Origin: Aureisphaera galaxeae
GTDB lineage: Bacteria > Bacteroidota > Bacteroidia > Flavobacteriales > Flavobacteriaceae
Assembly (NCBI RefSeq): GCF_028561275.1
Contig: NZ_JAQQTF010000002.1
Coordinates: forward strand, 1,058,521 to 1,122,520
Length of the DNA stretch: 64,000 nt
Direction of reading: 5' to 3'
Each line of letters opens with the position of its first letter. Position 1 is the stretch's first letter. Below are positions 1-10,900 of this stretch, piece after piece. The notes under the pieces are model-generated. The model was not told where the DNA came from. It was given only the letters and a program-made list of their open reading frames with translations, and made no database searches. The position numbers and the translations under genes were made by a program.

Positions 1-3000
1 AAGGTTGTAAACCATATCTGTAGGTCCTCCTGAAGGTACACCTTCCACTTTTACACTTTGTGTCCCACTTAAGGCTTGTTCGTTGGAAACCTCAAAACTT
101 TGGGCTGGGGTATCGGGAGTCCATGTCTGCCAATCACCTCCTTGTCCATACAATTGACCTAGTGTAAAGGATTCGATATCATCGCTCTGCACACAGGCCA
201 AACAGTTATCGGCCACCACTGGAAGTGGCACGCTTACATCGGCTCCACAGATTCCTGGATCACTATCGGCAGTAATATCTGCAGGACAGGTAATGGTAGG
301 AGCTTCTACATCATTAACAGTTACATTCATGGTACAGGTATTCGAATTTCCATTCAAGTCTGTTACTGTCCATGTTACTGTAGTAGTTCCAATAGGATAG
401 GTGCCTGACGCATCTGCTGTACCGTTAAAGTCATTGGTAGCAATAAGTGCTGAAGATGTATCTGTAATCACTTCCAATTGGTAAGTGTCATCACATCCTC
501 CAAAACCACCGTCCACACTGGAGTCTGCTAACAGTGTGAAGGTAAGATCACTTCCATAGGTCGCAATCCATCCGTTCCAAGTAGCAAAGGAAATAGTTAG
601 AGAACGATTTGCCGTATCGCAATCGGATGTAGTTAGCTCGCATTCAGAAAATATAGTACTGGCATCTGGTCCTGTAAGCACAAAGCATTCCGAGCTACCT
701 CCGAAGTCTCCGTCAACAGTGAAATTCATTGTAACATCACTCGTAGAAGCAGCTAGACCTGTTAATGTGGTTGGCGTATCTATCAATTCATCATCGACAT
801 TAAAGTTAAAACTAGTCACCGGACCGGTTACGGTTACGAGAGACGTACCAGCTCCATATGGGCAATTATCTGCGGTAGTGGGCATGGGAATGGTAACTAG
901 AGCGTTACAAACTCCGGCATCATTATTAACCGTAATATCTGAAGGACAACTTATCGAAGGGGCTTCCACATCATTTACCGTAACATCTACGGTACAGCTT
1001 GTAGAATTCCCTGCAACATCTGTAGCGGTAAAGGTTACCGTCGTGGTACCCACGGGATAAAAGCCCGAGGCATCTGTAACGTCATTCTGGTCGTTGGTGA
1101 TATTGACGTTTCCTCTTCGGATTAATTGGATAAAGTTGTTCGCCGGTCCAGAGTCGCCACAGCCTCCATCGTCTACGTTATCATCGGCTAATAAAGTGAA
1201 GGTTAAATCAGATCCATAGGTTGTTATCCATGAATTCCATGTTGCAGCACTAACCGTAAAGGTTGGATTTGTGATAGAACCACAGTCTCCGTCATCCACG
1301 AAATCACAGCCAAAAAACACTTGGCTTCCATCGGGTCCTTGAATATCCATACATTCTGAAGAACTGGTAAAGTCTCCTTGGTAATTAATTTCTATGATTA
1401 CCAATTCAGAAGCAGTTGTAGCACCCGCAAATACAACAGGTGTATCTGCAAGTTCATCATTGATATCGAACACAAGTGGTGTCACTGCTCCAGCAATAGA
1501 GGTCATAAACCCACCACAGTTGTCTGCCACTGTAGGAATGGGTATGGTCACATTGGCGCCACAGAGTCCTGTATCGTTATCGACAGTAATATTTGTTGGA
1601 CAACTAATCGTTGGTGCCTCCGCATCGATTACGGTAACCGTAAAGGAACAGGTTGCCGTGTTACCCAAACCATCCATGGCTTCATAGGTAATCGTTGTAT
1701 CGCCTACTGGGAAAGAAGATCCAGAAACTGGCCCTCCTGTTTGAGTAATGGTAACCCCTCCGCCACAACTATCGGTTGCCGTAGCATCGGCAAAAGTTAC
1801 TACCGCTTCGCATAGACCAACAGTGTTGTTCACTGTGATATCTGCAGGACACGTAATGACGGGAGCTTCGTTGTCTTCTACAGTAACATCCATGGTACAG
1901 GATGCCATATTACCTCCTGAATCTGTAACTGTCCAAGTTACTGTAGTAGTTCCTAAAGGATAGGTACCAGATGCATCACTGGTTCCATTAAAATCATTTG
2001 TTACCGTTAATGTAGAAGGTATTCGTGGATCATCGAAATTAGAGTCACAACCAGACCCTCCACTCAGATCGAAATTGTCAATGGAACCATTGTTATCTCC
2101 ACCTGCCAAATCGTTCAACGTGGTTACCCCAGAATTATCTGCACATGGCGTTCCTTCATCGAAAGTATATAAGGCAACAAGTCCTGTTTCGCTCCCTGTT
2201 AGGGTAGCATTGTAATTGGCAAGGATTTCCGGTTCCGTGCGAACGGTGTTCCATACACGCAACTCATCAATGTTTCCATCGAAGTAACGGTTGTTACTCC
2301 ATGAACCAATGTTAAAGGGAACGCCTCCTACAATAGGATTTGCGGTGGTATAGGTACGGGTAGCTGCCAAAACTCCATCTACATAATATAACACATTGTT
2401 TGTAATACTGGAATACACAACAGAGATCGTATACCACTGACCTGTAACAAGGCCTGCATCCACCACTTGATCGGTGGGTGTGTTATTATTAATGGACCAT
2501 CCTATATTCCCATTGCTCATTTGAAAATGGAGGTATCCAGGTTGCCAACCATCATAGTTCAGAAGCACATCGAAACCTGAATCGGTTTCCATGAAGATTC
2601 TCGCTTCTATTGTAGTTTCGGTCAATGCGCTACCAAAACCATTGGCCACATTTATCTCATCGTTTGCCCCATCAAAATGTAGGGAAGCAAAACTCAAAGA
2701 ACCACAGTTGTCGATTGCCGATGGGGCAGGAACCGTTACATTGGCCTCGCACAATCCGGGATCGGTACTCGTTGTGATATCTGAAGGACAGGTGATGGTA
2801 GGTCCTATATTGTCTACTACGGTTACAGTAGCTGTACAGGTATCTGTATTTCCTGCAGCGTCCGTGGCGGTCAATGTTACTGTATTGGCACCCAAATTGG
2901 CACAATTGAAAGTATTTGGGCTTACACTTAATGTAACTGAACCACTATCGTCCGTAGATCCACCATCTACATCACTTGCAGCGATAGTAACACTTCCTGT

Positions 3001-3555
3001 GGCATTCAATTGAGCAGTAAAGTTGCTACAAACCGCTGTTGGATCTACTTCGTCTACAAAGCCTATAATAAATCGAAAGTCTAAATCGGGACTAGTGGCG
3101 GGATTGAATGAACCTCCCGAGTTCCTAAGATTATCTCCTGCGGGATATGGATCGCCTCCGCCCATGCTAAGACCAAACGATATGGATCCTGGGTCAACCA
3201 TGTAGGTATAGGTACTTCCCGCGGTAACAGGTACTGGCGTTGCAAAGGTAGCTGTAATCTCACCTCCCGCTGCGGGGATATTCATCGTGGTAGTACCAAT
3301 AATGTTAACACCAGTATCTCCGGCATGTATGGTTGCCGTTGCTGTTCCAGCAGCGGAAACGTTAAATACGCGAATGGTAAGCGACTCAATCTGTCCAGTA
3401 CAGGGAGCAACAAAGCTGTTTCCTTGTTCAGTCGAAGAAGCCACCAATCCTGCGGTTACAACATTTTGATTAATATTTTGGCCGGGGCCACATTGTGCAT
3501 AAGTAAAACTTAATGACGCGAAGAGCATCAAAATAAGTAAAATAGTTTTTTTCAT
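1..3555 (-). CDS. giant T9SS-type secreted HYR/LamG surface protein (3' end outside window)
   Basis: The minus-strand frame is open without a stop from an ATG at 3555 to the window edge, 1185 residues so far. It starts with a signal peptide ending in TYAQ, then a Cys-containing N-terminal domain (about 22-180) shared with the paralogue at 4987-11016. The rest consists of HYR/Ig-like modules (ITCPxDIT ... ADNCG ... YPxGTTTVTWTxTD). Guest domains interrupt them: a LamG/concanavalin-like domain at about 290-500, two related Cys-rich domains at about 690-810 and 905-1035 that share an ATWNxWI-TYGSDLTFTLLAD stretch, and a fourth starting near 1120. The usual role of such proteins is adhesion or glycan binding at the cell surface after type IX secretion. 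The sorting domain would lie to the left and is not seen, so secretion by T9SS is inferred from the paralogue. Confidence 0.85.
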   Translation of the reverse strand, partial: MKKTILLILMLFASLSFTYAQCGPGQNINQNVVTAGLVASSTEQGNSFVAPCTGQIESLTIRVFNVSAAGTATATIHAGDTGVNIIGTTTMNIPAAGGEITATFATPVPVTAGSTYTYMVDPGSISFGLSMGGGDPYPAGDNLRNSGGSFNPATSPDLDFRFIIGFVDEVDPTAVCSNFTAQLNATGSVTIAASDVDGGSTDDSGSVTLSVSPNTFNCANLGANTVTLTATDAAGNTDTCTATVTVVDNIGPTITCPSDITTSTDPGLCEANVTVPAPSAIDNCGSLSFASLHFDGANDEINVANGFGSALTETTIEARIFMETDSGFDVLLNYDGWQPGYLHFQMSNGNIGWSINNNTPTDQVVDAGLVTGQWYTISVVYSSITNNVLYYVDGVLAATRTYTTANPIVGGVPFNIGSWSNNRYFDGNIDELRVWNTVRTEPEILANYNATLTGSETGLVALYTFDEGTPCADNSGVTTLNDLAGGDNNGSIDNFDLSGGSGCDSNFDDPRIPSTLTVTNDFNGTSDASGTYPLGTTTVTWTVTDSGGNMASCTMDVTVEDNEAPVITCPADITVNNTVGLCEAVVTFADATATDSCGGGVTITQTGGPVSGSSFPVGDTTITYEAMDGLGNTATCSFTVTVIDAEAPTISCPTNITVDNDTGLCGANVTIPIPTVADNCGGFMTSIAGAVTPLVFDINDELADTPVVFAGATTASELVIIEINYQGDFTSSSECMDIQGPDGSQVFFGCDFVDDGDCGSITNPTFTVSAATWNSWITTYGSDLTFTLLADDNVDDGGCGDSGPANNFIQLIRRGNVNITNDQNDVTDASGFYPVGTTTVTFTATDVAGNSTSCTVDVTVNDVEAPSISCPSDITVNNDAGVCNALVTIPMPTTADNCPYGAGTSLVTVTGPVTSFNFNVDDELIDTPTTLTGLAASTSDVTMNFTVDGDFGGSSECFVLTGPDASTIFSECELTTSDCDTANRSLTISFATWNGWIATYGSDLTFTLLADSSVDGGFGGCDDTYQLEVITDTSSALIATNDFNGTADASGTYPIGTTTVTWTVTDLNGNSNTCTMNVTVNDVEAPTITCPADITADSDPGICGADVSVPLPVVADNCLACVQSDDIESFTLGQLYGQGGDWQTWTPDTPAQSFEVSNEQALSGTQSVKVEGVPSGGPTDMVYNL

Positions 3556-3712
3556 AAAAGGGTCGATTATAAAATGGTTACTGAAATTCTATTTTTTTTA
3601 GTGTCGCAAGTTTAGTTTTAATGTGGTTAGTAATTAAAAAATGGAGGGGTGCAAATAGGGGTTCACCCTATAATTTTTCCACCCCAACCATTAACCTCAA
3701 CAAAATATGGTC

Positions 3713-3748
3713 ATACCAGGCTCCAACTCCCCATTTGGAACCTGGTAT
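3713..3748 (-). terminator. stem-loop after the small coiled-coil gene
   Basis: Two 14-base arms (3713-3726 and 3735-3748) flank an 8-base loop. Read as minus-strand RNA the stem is complete with one G-U pair; read as plus-strand RNA that position is an A-C mismatch, which favours minus-strand transcription. The stem overlaps the stop codon of the small gene. The T-tract after it is weak (ATATTTTG). Confidence 0.6.
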
Positions 3749-3912
3749 TATTTAATCACATCTTTTAATTTTTCTTCCATCTCCTCAAGGGCATCCAATT
3801 TGGCATTCAACACCTCCTCTTCCTTTTTCAATTCGTCCAAGGTTTTATCCTCCCCACTATCCAATTCGGATGAAAAAAGTCTATTGATTTTTTTAAAGAA
3901 TGCTCGTATCAT
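3748..3912 (-). CDS. 54-residue charged coiled-coil protein
   Basis: A short frame runs from ATG at 3912 to TAA at 3748 and encodes 54 residues. The N-terminus is basic and hydrophobic (MIRAFFKKINRLF). A long amphipathic heptad-like helix rich in Glu, Lys and Leu follows (EEEVLNAKLDALEEMEEKLK). There is no signal peptide and no recognised domain. It lies directly behind the terminator of the LuxR-type regulator gene and is itself followed by a strong inverted repeat, so it is framed like a real transcription unit. No function can be assigned. It could alternatively be an untranslated RNA between two stem-loops. Confidence 0.5.
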   Translation of the reverse strand: MIRAFFKKINRLFSSELDSGEDKTLDELKKEEEVLNAKLDALEEMEEKLKDVIK

Positions 3913-3950
3913 TTTCGTTTGAAAGATTCTTAGGCAAGATTACGCGAGCA

Positions 3951-3979
3951 AAAAAAATCCGCCAAAAAATTTGGGCGGA
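3951..3979 (-). terminator. rho-independent terminator of the LuxR-type regulator gene
   Basis: On the minus strand a TCCGCC/GGCGGA stem (arms 3974-3979 and 3958-3963) is followed by seven T residues (3951-3957). It lies about 45 bases after the stop codon at 4022. Confidence 0.85.
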
Positions 3980-4021
3980 CAAAAAAGCGGACAAAAAGCT
4001 AATTAACTAATATTCAATTAA

Positions 4022-4864
4022 TTAAATTTCTGTTACATCTGGAATTATTTCTTCAGAAAGGTAGGTGTTAAGATCTATATGATCTTCTAAGGCCATTTTT
4101 TTTCGAATACGATGCCTGGATTTTCTAACTGCTTCGACGGAGGTATTCCGTAATTTGGAAATTTCATTTCTGTCCAAACCGATACGAATGAAAGAACATA
4201 CTTCAATATCCGTTTTCGAAAGATCTGGATGGGCAGATTTGAGGGCTTTTATAAACTCATAATTGGCCTGCTCAATATTTTGTTTTACGAGCATTAATTT
4301 AGAATCATCTACTTTGCTGGCATTAATGTCTGCAATAATACTTCTAAGGGTAACCCCCTCTTCTTCCTTGGATAGCTTTTGAAGGTTTTCGGCAATTTGC
4401 TCTTTCGATTTGATATGCTGAATGGTCTCGGCAAGCAACTTATTTACCTCTTCCTCCTTCGTCGCTACTTTATTATTGAGCAGTAAATTTTGATAGGCTT
4501 GCTCCTTAATTTTCTCCTCACTTCTGTAGTAGGTCATCGTGCTCACGGCCAACATTAAAATCAAACCACATATTAAAGACCAAAACACGGTATTGGCTTT
4601 CTTTTGTTTTTCTAACTTCTCAATCTTTCTTTCTGAAGCGGTTTGCATACTGTCCATGGAACGCTGCATTTCAGCCTTTAACGCATCTATTTCGGCTAAT
4701 AGTTGCTTAGTCCTTTCTGGTGAATTGTTATCGGCACTAGGGGTAGCTTTTATCAACTCTTCCAATTGTAAGCTATCCTGTGGGGTGGAGTTATTTTGAG
4801 CTACACACAATAAAGTGCAGCAAAACAGTGCTAGGCATACCAATAAGTGAGTTGTATGACGCAT
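4022..4864 (-). CDS. membrane-anchored LuxR-type (GerE-like) transcriptional regulator
   Basis: The 280-residue protein has an N-terminal signal-like segment (about 1-23), a short polar stretch with a charged heptad region (about 50-90), one clear transmembrane helix (about 92-112), a second coiled coil (about 115-190) and a C-terminal helix-turn-helix. The C-terminal block reads LSKTDIEVCSFIRIGLDRNEI ... VEAVRKSRHRIRKKM, typical of flavobacterial LuxR-family output domains. The family usually carries TPR repeats before the membrane helix; they are absent here. It lies between two paralogous giant surface-protein genes and may regulate them, which is inference from position only. It has its own terminator at 3951-3979. 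Confidence 0.75.
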   Translation of the reverse strand: MRHTTHLLVCLALFCCTLLCVAQNNSTPQDSLQLEELIKATPSADNNSPERTKQLLAEIDALKAEMQRSMDSMQTASERKIEKLEKQKKANTVFWSLICGLILMLAVSTMTYYRSEEKIKEQAYQNLLLNNKVATKEEEVNKLLAETIQHIKSKEQIAENLQKLSKEEEGVTLRSIIADINASKVDDSKLMLVKQNIEQANYEFIKALKSAHPDLSKTDIEVCSFIRIGLDRNEISKLRNTSVEAVRKSRHRIRKKMALEDHIDLNTYLSEEIIPDVTEI

Positions 4865-4932
4865 TGAGGGTTAATAATAGGCTTGTGTCGCAAAAGAACG
4901 AAATAGTGGGGGATTCTGAAAGTATAAAATAA

Positions 4933-4967
4933 AAAACCCTCCTTCGTCAAAGACTTCGGAGGGTTTT
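4933..4967 (-). terminator. rho-independent terminator of the 2009-residue surface-protein gene
   Basis: AAAACCCTCC (4933-4942) pairs with GGAGGGTTTT (4958-4967), with an extra inner GTC/GAC pairing. On the minus strand it is followed by TTTTTTATTTT and lies 20 bases after the stop at 4987. Confidence 0.9.
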
Positions 4968-4986
4968 GTTATTACATTATTGATGT

Positions 4987-7900
4987 TTATTCCTTCATCA
5001 ACTGTTTAATTATTTGTCCGTTTTCACCAGAAATCACTACAGCATAGGTAGCTGTAGACAACAGTGAAATATCGATGGCCTTCTCGGCACCCATATCCCT
5101 TAGGTCGATGGTTTGTACCAGTCTTCCCGTTAGGTCATAGATCGCAGCACTTTCCAGTGCGATCTGTCTTGGGTTGCTTAAGTAAACCAATTCGGTTGCT
5201 GGGTTCGGGTACATGACGATGGTCGAAAGGTCGATGCCACTATCATTGATTCCAAGTACACTTTCTACCGTCAATTCGAATTCACAAGTAGATACGTTTC
5301 CGTACTCGTCCTCAGCCGTCAATGTAATGGTATATACACCATCGGGCAATAATGTGCCTGCAGCTGGATCTTGAGACGTAATCGTCACAGGATCGGTACA
5401 GTTATCGATTGCCGTGGCCTCTCCCGTTGCAAAGTAATCGGGCACCTCATAGAATAGCATACCCGGTCCTGGGTCTACCGTTTGGTCCGCTGGACAGGTG
5501 ATTACTGGAGCAAGGGTATCCACTACCGTTACTACCGCAGTACAACTAGAAAGGTTTCCACTTGCATCGTTGGCAAATATCTGTACCGTTACCGGAGTTC
5601 CTATATCATCACAACTGAACTCGAAGATATCGATCGCCGTGGTAAGTACCCCACAGTTATCTGAAATCGTTGCGACATCCTCAGGGGTGATAACGGCCAT
5701 TCCGTTCTCGTCCAATTCTACCGTAATGTCCATACAGGCCACTACGGGGTCTATAAGGTCTTCTACGGTTACGATCGCCGTACAGCTGGTGCTATTTCCA
5801 TTTACATCGGTCACTGTTAAGGTAACGGTGTTGTCCCCGATCATAGAACAATCGAAGGTATCGATGTCCACCTCATAGGTATCGATACCACAGGCATCGG
5901 TAGAACCGTTGTCGATATCGGTCGCGGAGATAGTCGCCATTCCGTTGTCATCCAACTGGATGGTGATGTCCTGGCAGAACACCTCTGGAGCGGTTACATC
6001 TTCTACAGTTACCGTTGCGGTACAAGTAGATGTATTTCCGTTTACATCGGTCACGGTCAAGGTTACTGTATTATCCCCTACATGGCTACAGTCGAAGGTA
6101 TCCATATCGATGGCCAAGGTATCTACACCACAAGCATCGTTAGAACCTGCATCTATATCTGCTGCTACGATGGCAGCATTTCCAGTAGCATCTAATTGAA
6201 TGGTAATGTCTTGACAAACCGCTATTGGCGCTTCGTTGTCTTCAACAGTAATGGTGAAAGAACAAACAGTAGCATTTCCACTATCATCGGTTGCTGTAAA
6301 CTCTACCGTGCTTACCCCGACAGGGAAGGCACTTCCTGAAGGCAATCCAGCCGTTTGGGCAACAGTTACATTACAGTTATCGCTCGCTAACGCGTCCGAG
6401 AAGACCACAATGGCAGAACAAAGTCCCGCATCGGTATCGGTTACCACATCTGTTGGACATGAAATCACAGGAGCCTCATCGTCAATTACAGTCACCACTG
6501 CGATACAGGTAGAGACGTTTCCGTTGTTATCGGTCACGGTTAGGGTTACATCGTTTGGCCCAATGTTGCTACAATCGAAGGTATCTATATCGATACTCAA
6601 GTCTGCAATGCCACAAATATCATCAGATCCTCCATCTACATCGGCAGCAACAATCGTTGCCATTCCGGCAACATCCAAGATCACATCGATGTTCTGACAA
6701 ACAACTGTAGGTGCAATGCTGTCTTCTACCGTTACGATAGAAGTACAGGTGGATACGTTTCCGCTGTCATCGGTTACTGTAAGCGTCACAGGGTTAGGCC
6801 CTACATTACTACAATCGAAAGTAATGGACTCGTCCATGTCGATTTCAAAGATAATATCACCCCAGGCACAACAACCGGAAGCAATATCGTACCTCCAGAT
6901 AAATTCTCCTCCTGGATACTGATTCGTCCAAGCATAATAGATATCAGTAAATCCTTCGAAGATGAAGCTATACTGATTTCCAGCCACTACAGGGAAAGGA
7001 GTGGTTAAGGTAACTTCAGTCCAAACAGTACCGCCATTACTATCTACAAACGCAACTCCACTTTCTGTGTACGCAGGAGTAGCCACGCTATCTACTGTTC
7101 CACTTCCAGTTCCACTGTTATAGAAATGGATATTTCTACCAGTGCTATTTCCATTCACCATGAAACGAATCGTCTCTACAAATCCATCGGCAGTAGCAGT
7201 AAACGACTGTCCATGTCCAGGACTGTTATTGTTTGTGTTGAAAGTAGGCTGTGAAATATCATCGGATGCACCTAATGACACTGTGAAACCACAATTGTCT
7301 GAGCTTCCACCATCAAGATCGCTGACAGCCACAGTTGCCATTCCAGAAGCATCCAATTGTACCGTAATATCATTACAAACGGCTACAGGAAGTTCCGTAT
7401 CATTCACGGTTACATCCATAGTACAGGTAGATACATTTCCAGAACCATCAGTTGCCGTCCAGGTTACTGTCGTAGTTCCTATAGGATATACCCCTGAAGC
7501 ATCATCGGTTCCATTAAAATCATTGGTAAGTGTCACCGACTGTAATATTGAATCATTAAAGTTAGACTGACAACCTCCCGCTCCACTTAGATCAAAATTC
7601 GACAACGTTCCATTGTTGTCTCCACCAGCTCGATCGGTAATGGTAGTCACTCCAGAATTGTCAGCACATGGAGTACCTTCTTCAAAATTATATAGGGCAA
7701 GCAATCCAGTTTCAGAACCTGATAATTGTGCATTCATTGATGCCTGAATTTCAGCCTGAGTTCTAGCTGTATTCCAAACTCGAATTTCATCCATACTTCC
7801 GTCGAAACGACGACTATTGTTCCATGAACCAATAGTGTATGGACGATCACCTCTTACAATCCCCGCATTTGAATATGTTCTGGAAGAAACCAAGTTTCCA

Positions 7901-10900
7901 TCCACATAGAAATCTACAGTACCAGCGGTGCTGGAATAAGATACGGCAATATGATACCATTGGTTGGTATTGAAGTTCACGGTTACTACCTGATCGGTTG
8001 GAGAGTTTCCATTTACAGACCAACCCAATCCTCCGCTAGGATAGATTTGGAAATGCAGGTATCCCGTAGCCCAACTATCATAATTTAAAATGGTGTCCCA
8101 GTTGCTTATGTTTTCTGGATTGATCCAAGCCTCGACCGTCATTTCGGTCATATCAACACCTCCTAAACCATTAGCTACAATCATTTGGTCATTGGAACCA
8201 TCGAAATTAAGCGAGGTCCCGGCAAAGCAATTATCTGTTAGTGCAGGCGCAGGAACCGTTACATTAGCTTCACATGCTCCTGGATCATTACTTACCACCA
8301 CATCTGCTGGACAGCTAAGTGTTGGCGCGATAGTGTCCTCTACATTCACAATTACATCCATACTAACTGCGTTTCCTTGGGCATCGGTAGCCGTATATTG
8401 AATGGTATTGGCTCCAATGTTTGAACAATCAAAGGTGGATTGGCTAATAGTATAGGTAGGAGTACTACAGTTATCGGTAGCTGTAATGTTGAAATCGGCA
8501 GGAGCCACGGTAACACTTCCCGAAGCATCTAACTGCACAGTAATCTCAGTAAATGGTATGGATGGATCTGGCGAAAGATCTCCACGCACCCATACACGGT
8601 GTATGGTGCTGAAGTTATTTACTCCAAAGTCATCCACTTCCCAGCGGTTACCTAATCCACGGATTCCCCAGTGCGCTTGTCCGCCTCTCCAGAATGGGAA
8701 ATTGGTCAAGGCAAAATTTCCTTGGTTGGCAAACTCATTCGGTGCATTTTGTGGGATACTTGCTGTATGACTTCCTAATAGGGTATAGTTCGCAGCATTG
8801 TTAATTCCGTTAAAGGATCCCGATCCTGTCTTCACGTAGCTGATGGCATTTGTATAACCTGTGGTGAAGTCGATAATATCGTTAGGATCACGGGACGTTT
8901 GACCGTAGAAACGCAATTCTTCAAAATCGATATCGGCTGCCAAAGCATTCCCGAAGTGTCCCCAAGTAGTTGAGCCAGCTTCGCTGGTACCCAAAACAGA
9001 GGCTCCCATAAGAGGAAGGTCTGTATTTCTAACTACTAGTGCAGAGTTATCTCCTGCTTGGTGTACATAGTTAAGAATCATTAACCATCCACCTCCTGCA
9101 TTGTCATTATCCAATTCTCCTTGGAAAGTACTTCCGTTGAAATTGAAATAATAGGTTCCGCTGGGTACGGATCCCGTTATCGATGGCAGCAAGGTTAAAA
9201 ATGGATTGGCTAGGGAACCATCTCCTCCTGGAGTATTAAAGACAGGAGCCATAGTGTCCTGTACTGTCACAATAGCGGTACAAGTACTTTGGTTTCCATT
9301 ACCATCCCCTACTCTTAGGGTTACGGTATTAGGCCCAATATTGGTACAATCGAACGTGTTTGGAGTTACGTCCAAAAGTGGAGCAAAGCCACAGTTGTCG
9401 GTTGAGCCTCCGTCCACATCGGCAGGAACAATACTAGCATTTCCTGAAGCATCTAATTGAATGGTAATATCTTGGCATACTGCCGTTGGAGGAATGATAT
9501 CGTCTACAGTTACGTTTGCGGTACAAGTAGATGTATTTCCGTTCACATCGGTTACGGTAAGCGTTACAGGAATGGTAGCTCCTTCCTGTGCACAGTTGAA
9601 GGTATCGGGAGATACGCTCATAGAGGCAATTCCGCAATTGTCGGTAGATCCACCGTCTACATCGGCGGCAGTAATAGAAGCGCTTCCAGAAGCATCTAGT
9701 TGTACCGTGATATTCTGGCATACCGCATTGGGTGCTGTATTATCCTCTAGCGTTATGGTAGGCGTACAAGTTGTGCTTCTTCCATTAACGTCTAAGGCCA
9801 TAAGTGTTACTGTATTAGCTCCAATATCGGAACATGTATAAGCCATATTTGAAGCCAATACGCTATATCCTACTGTTACATACAAACGCTTAAAGGTTCC
9901 AAAGCAAGGGTCTCCGAAAACGGCATTGGTTGCTGGTATGGTAAACGTATTATTCCCAAGAGCAATATCTTCCACTATGGCAACTGAATTTGTAGCATGA
10001 CAACCTCCAATTGTATAAGATCCATTTGAGCCGTTTGGTGTACCATAACTGGCAAAATCGACCGAAGTGATTACAGCTCCGGCAGGAGCAGTAATCGTTA
10101 GGTTTTGGTTTTCATCAACCTCGGCAAAAGCTGTGCCTGTTGATTCAACAAAAGCAATAGTATCAATCATACAGTTATCAAACGCACCTGCATTGAGAAT
10201 AGTTGCAGGGATATTTACACTACCCGAAGCGTCTAATTGCACAGAAAGGTCCTGACAGGTAATCGTAGGTGCTACAGTATCGCGAACAGTTACGGTAGCC
10301 GTACATGTATCTGTATTTCCAGCCGCATCTGTAGCCGTTAGGGTTACCGTATTCGCTCCTATGTCGGAACAGTCGAAAGTATTTGGGCTTACGCTTAAGG
10401 TAACAGAACCACTATCGTCTGTGGATCCTCCATCAACATCAGCTCCTGTGATGGTCACATTCCCTAAGATATCCAATTGAGCAGTAAAGTCGCTACAAAC
10501 TGCTACTGGATCCACTTGGTCTACAAAAGCGATTAGAAAGCGAAAGTCTGAAGTCGCACTCGTGCTGGAAAAAAACGTCCCCCCATTATTCCACAGATTT
10601 TCTCCGTCGGGGTAGGGTTCACCTGTCCCCAATGAAAGTCTGTAAAATGCAGTTCCTGGATCTGCCATATATGTATATGTGCTTCCAGCGCTCACCGGAA
10701 TTGGTGTAGCGAATGTTGCAGTAACATCGCCAGCACCTGTGATTGCAAAGGTTGTTGAACCAAGAGGATTAACACCGGTATCGCCGGCATGAACAGTCAT
10801 TGTCGCTGTTCCAGGCGTTACATTGTTTACTCGGATGGTGACGGATTCAATAAATCCATTACAGGGAGCAATAAAGCTATTTCCTTCTTCTCTTGTTGAA

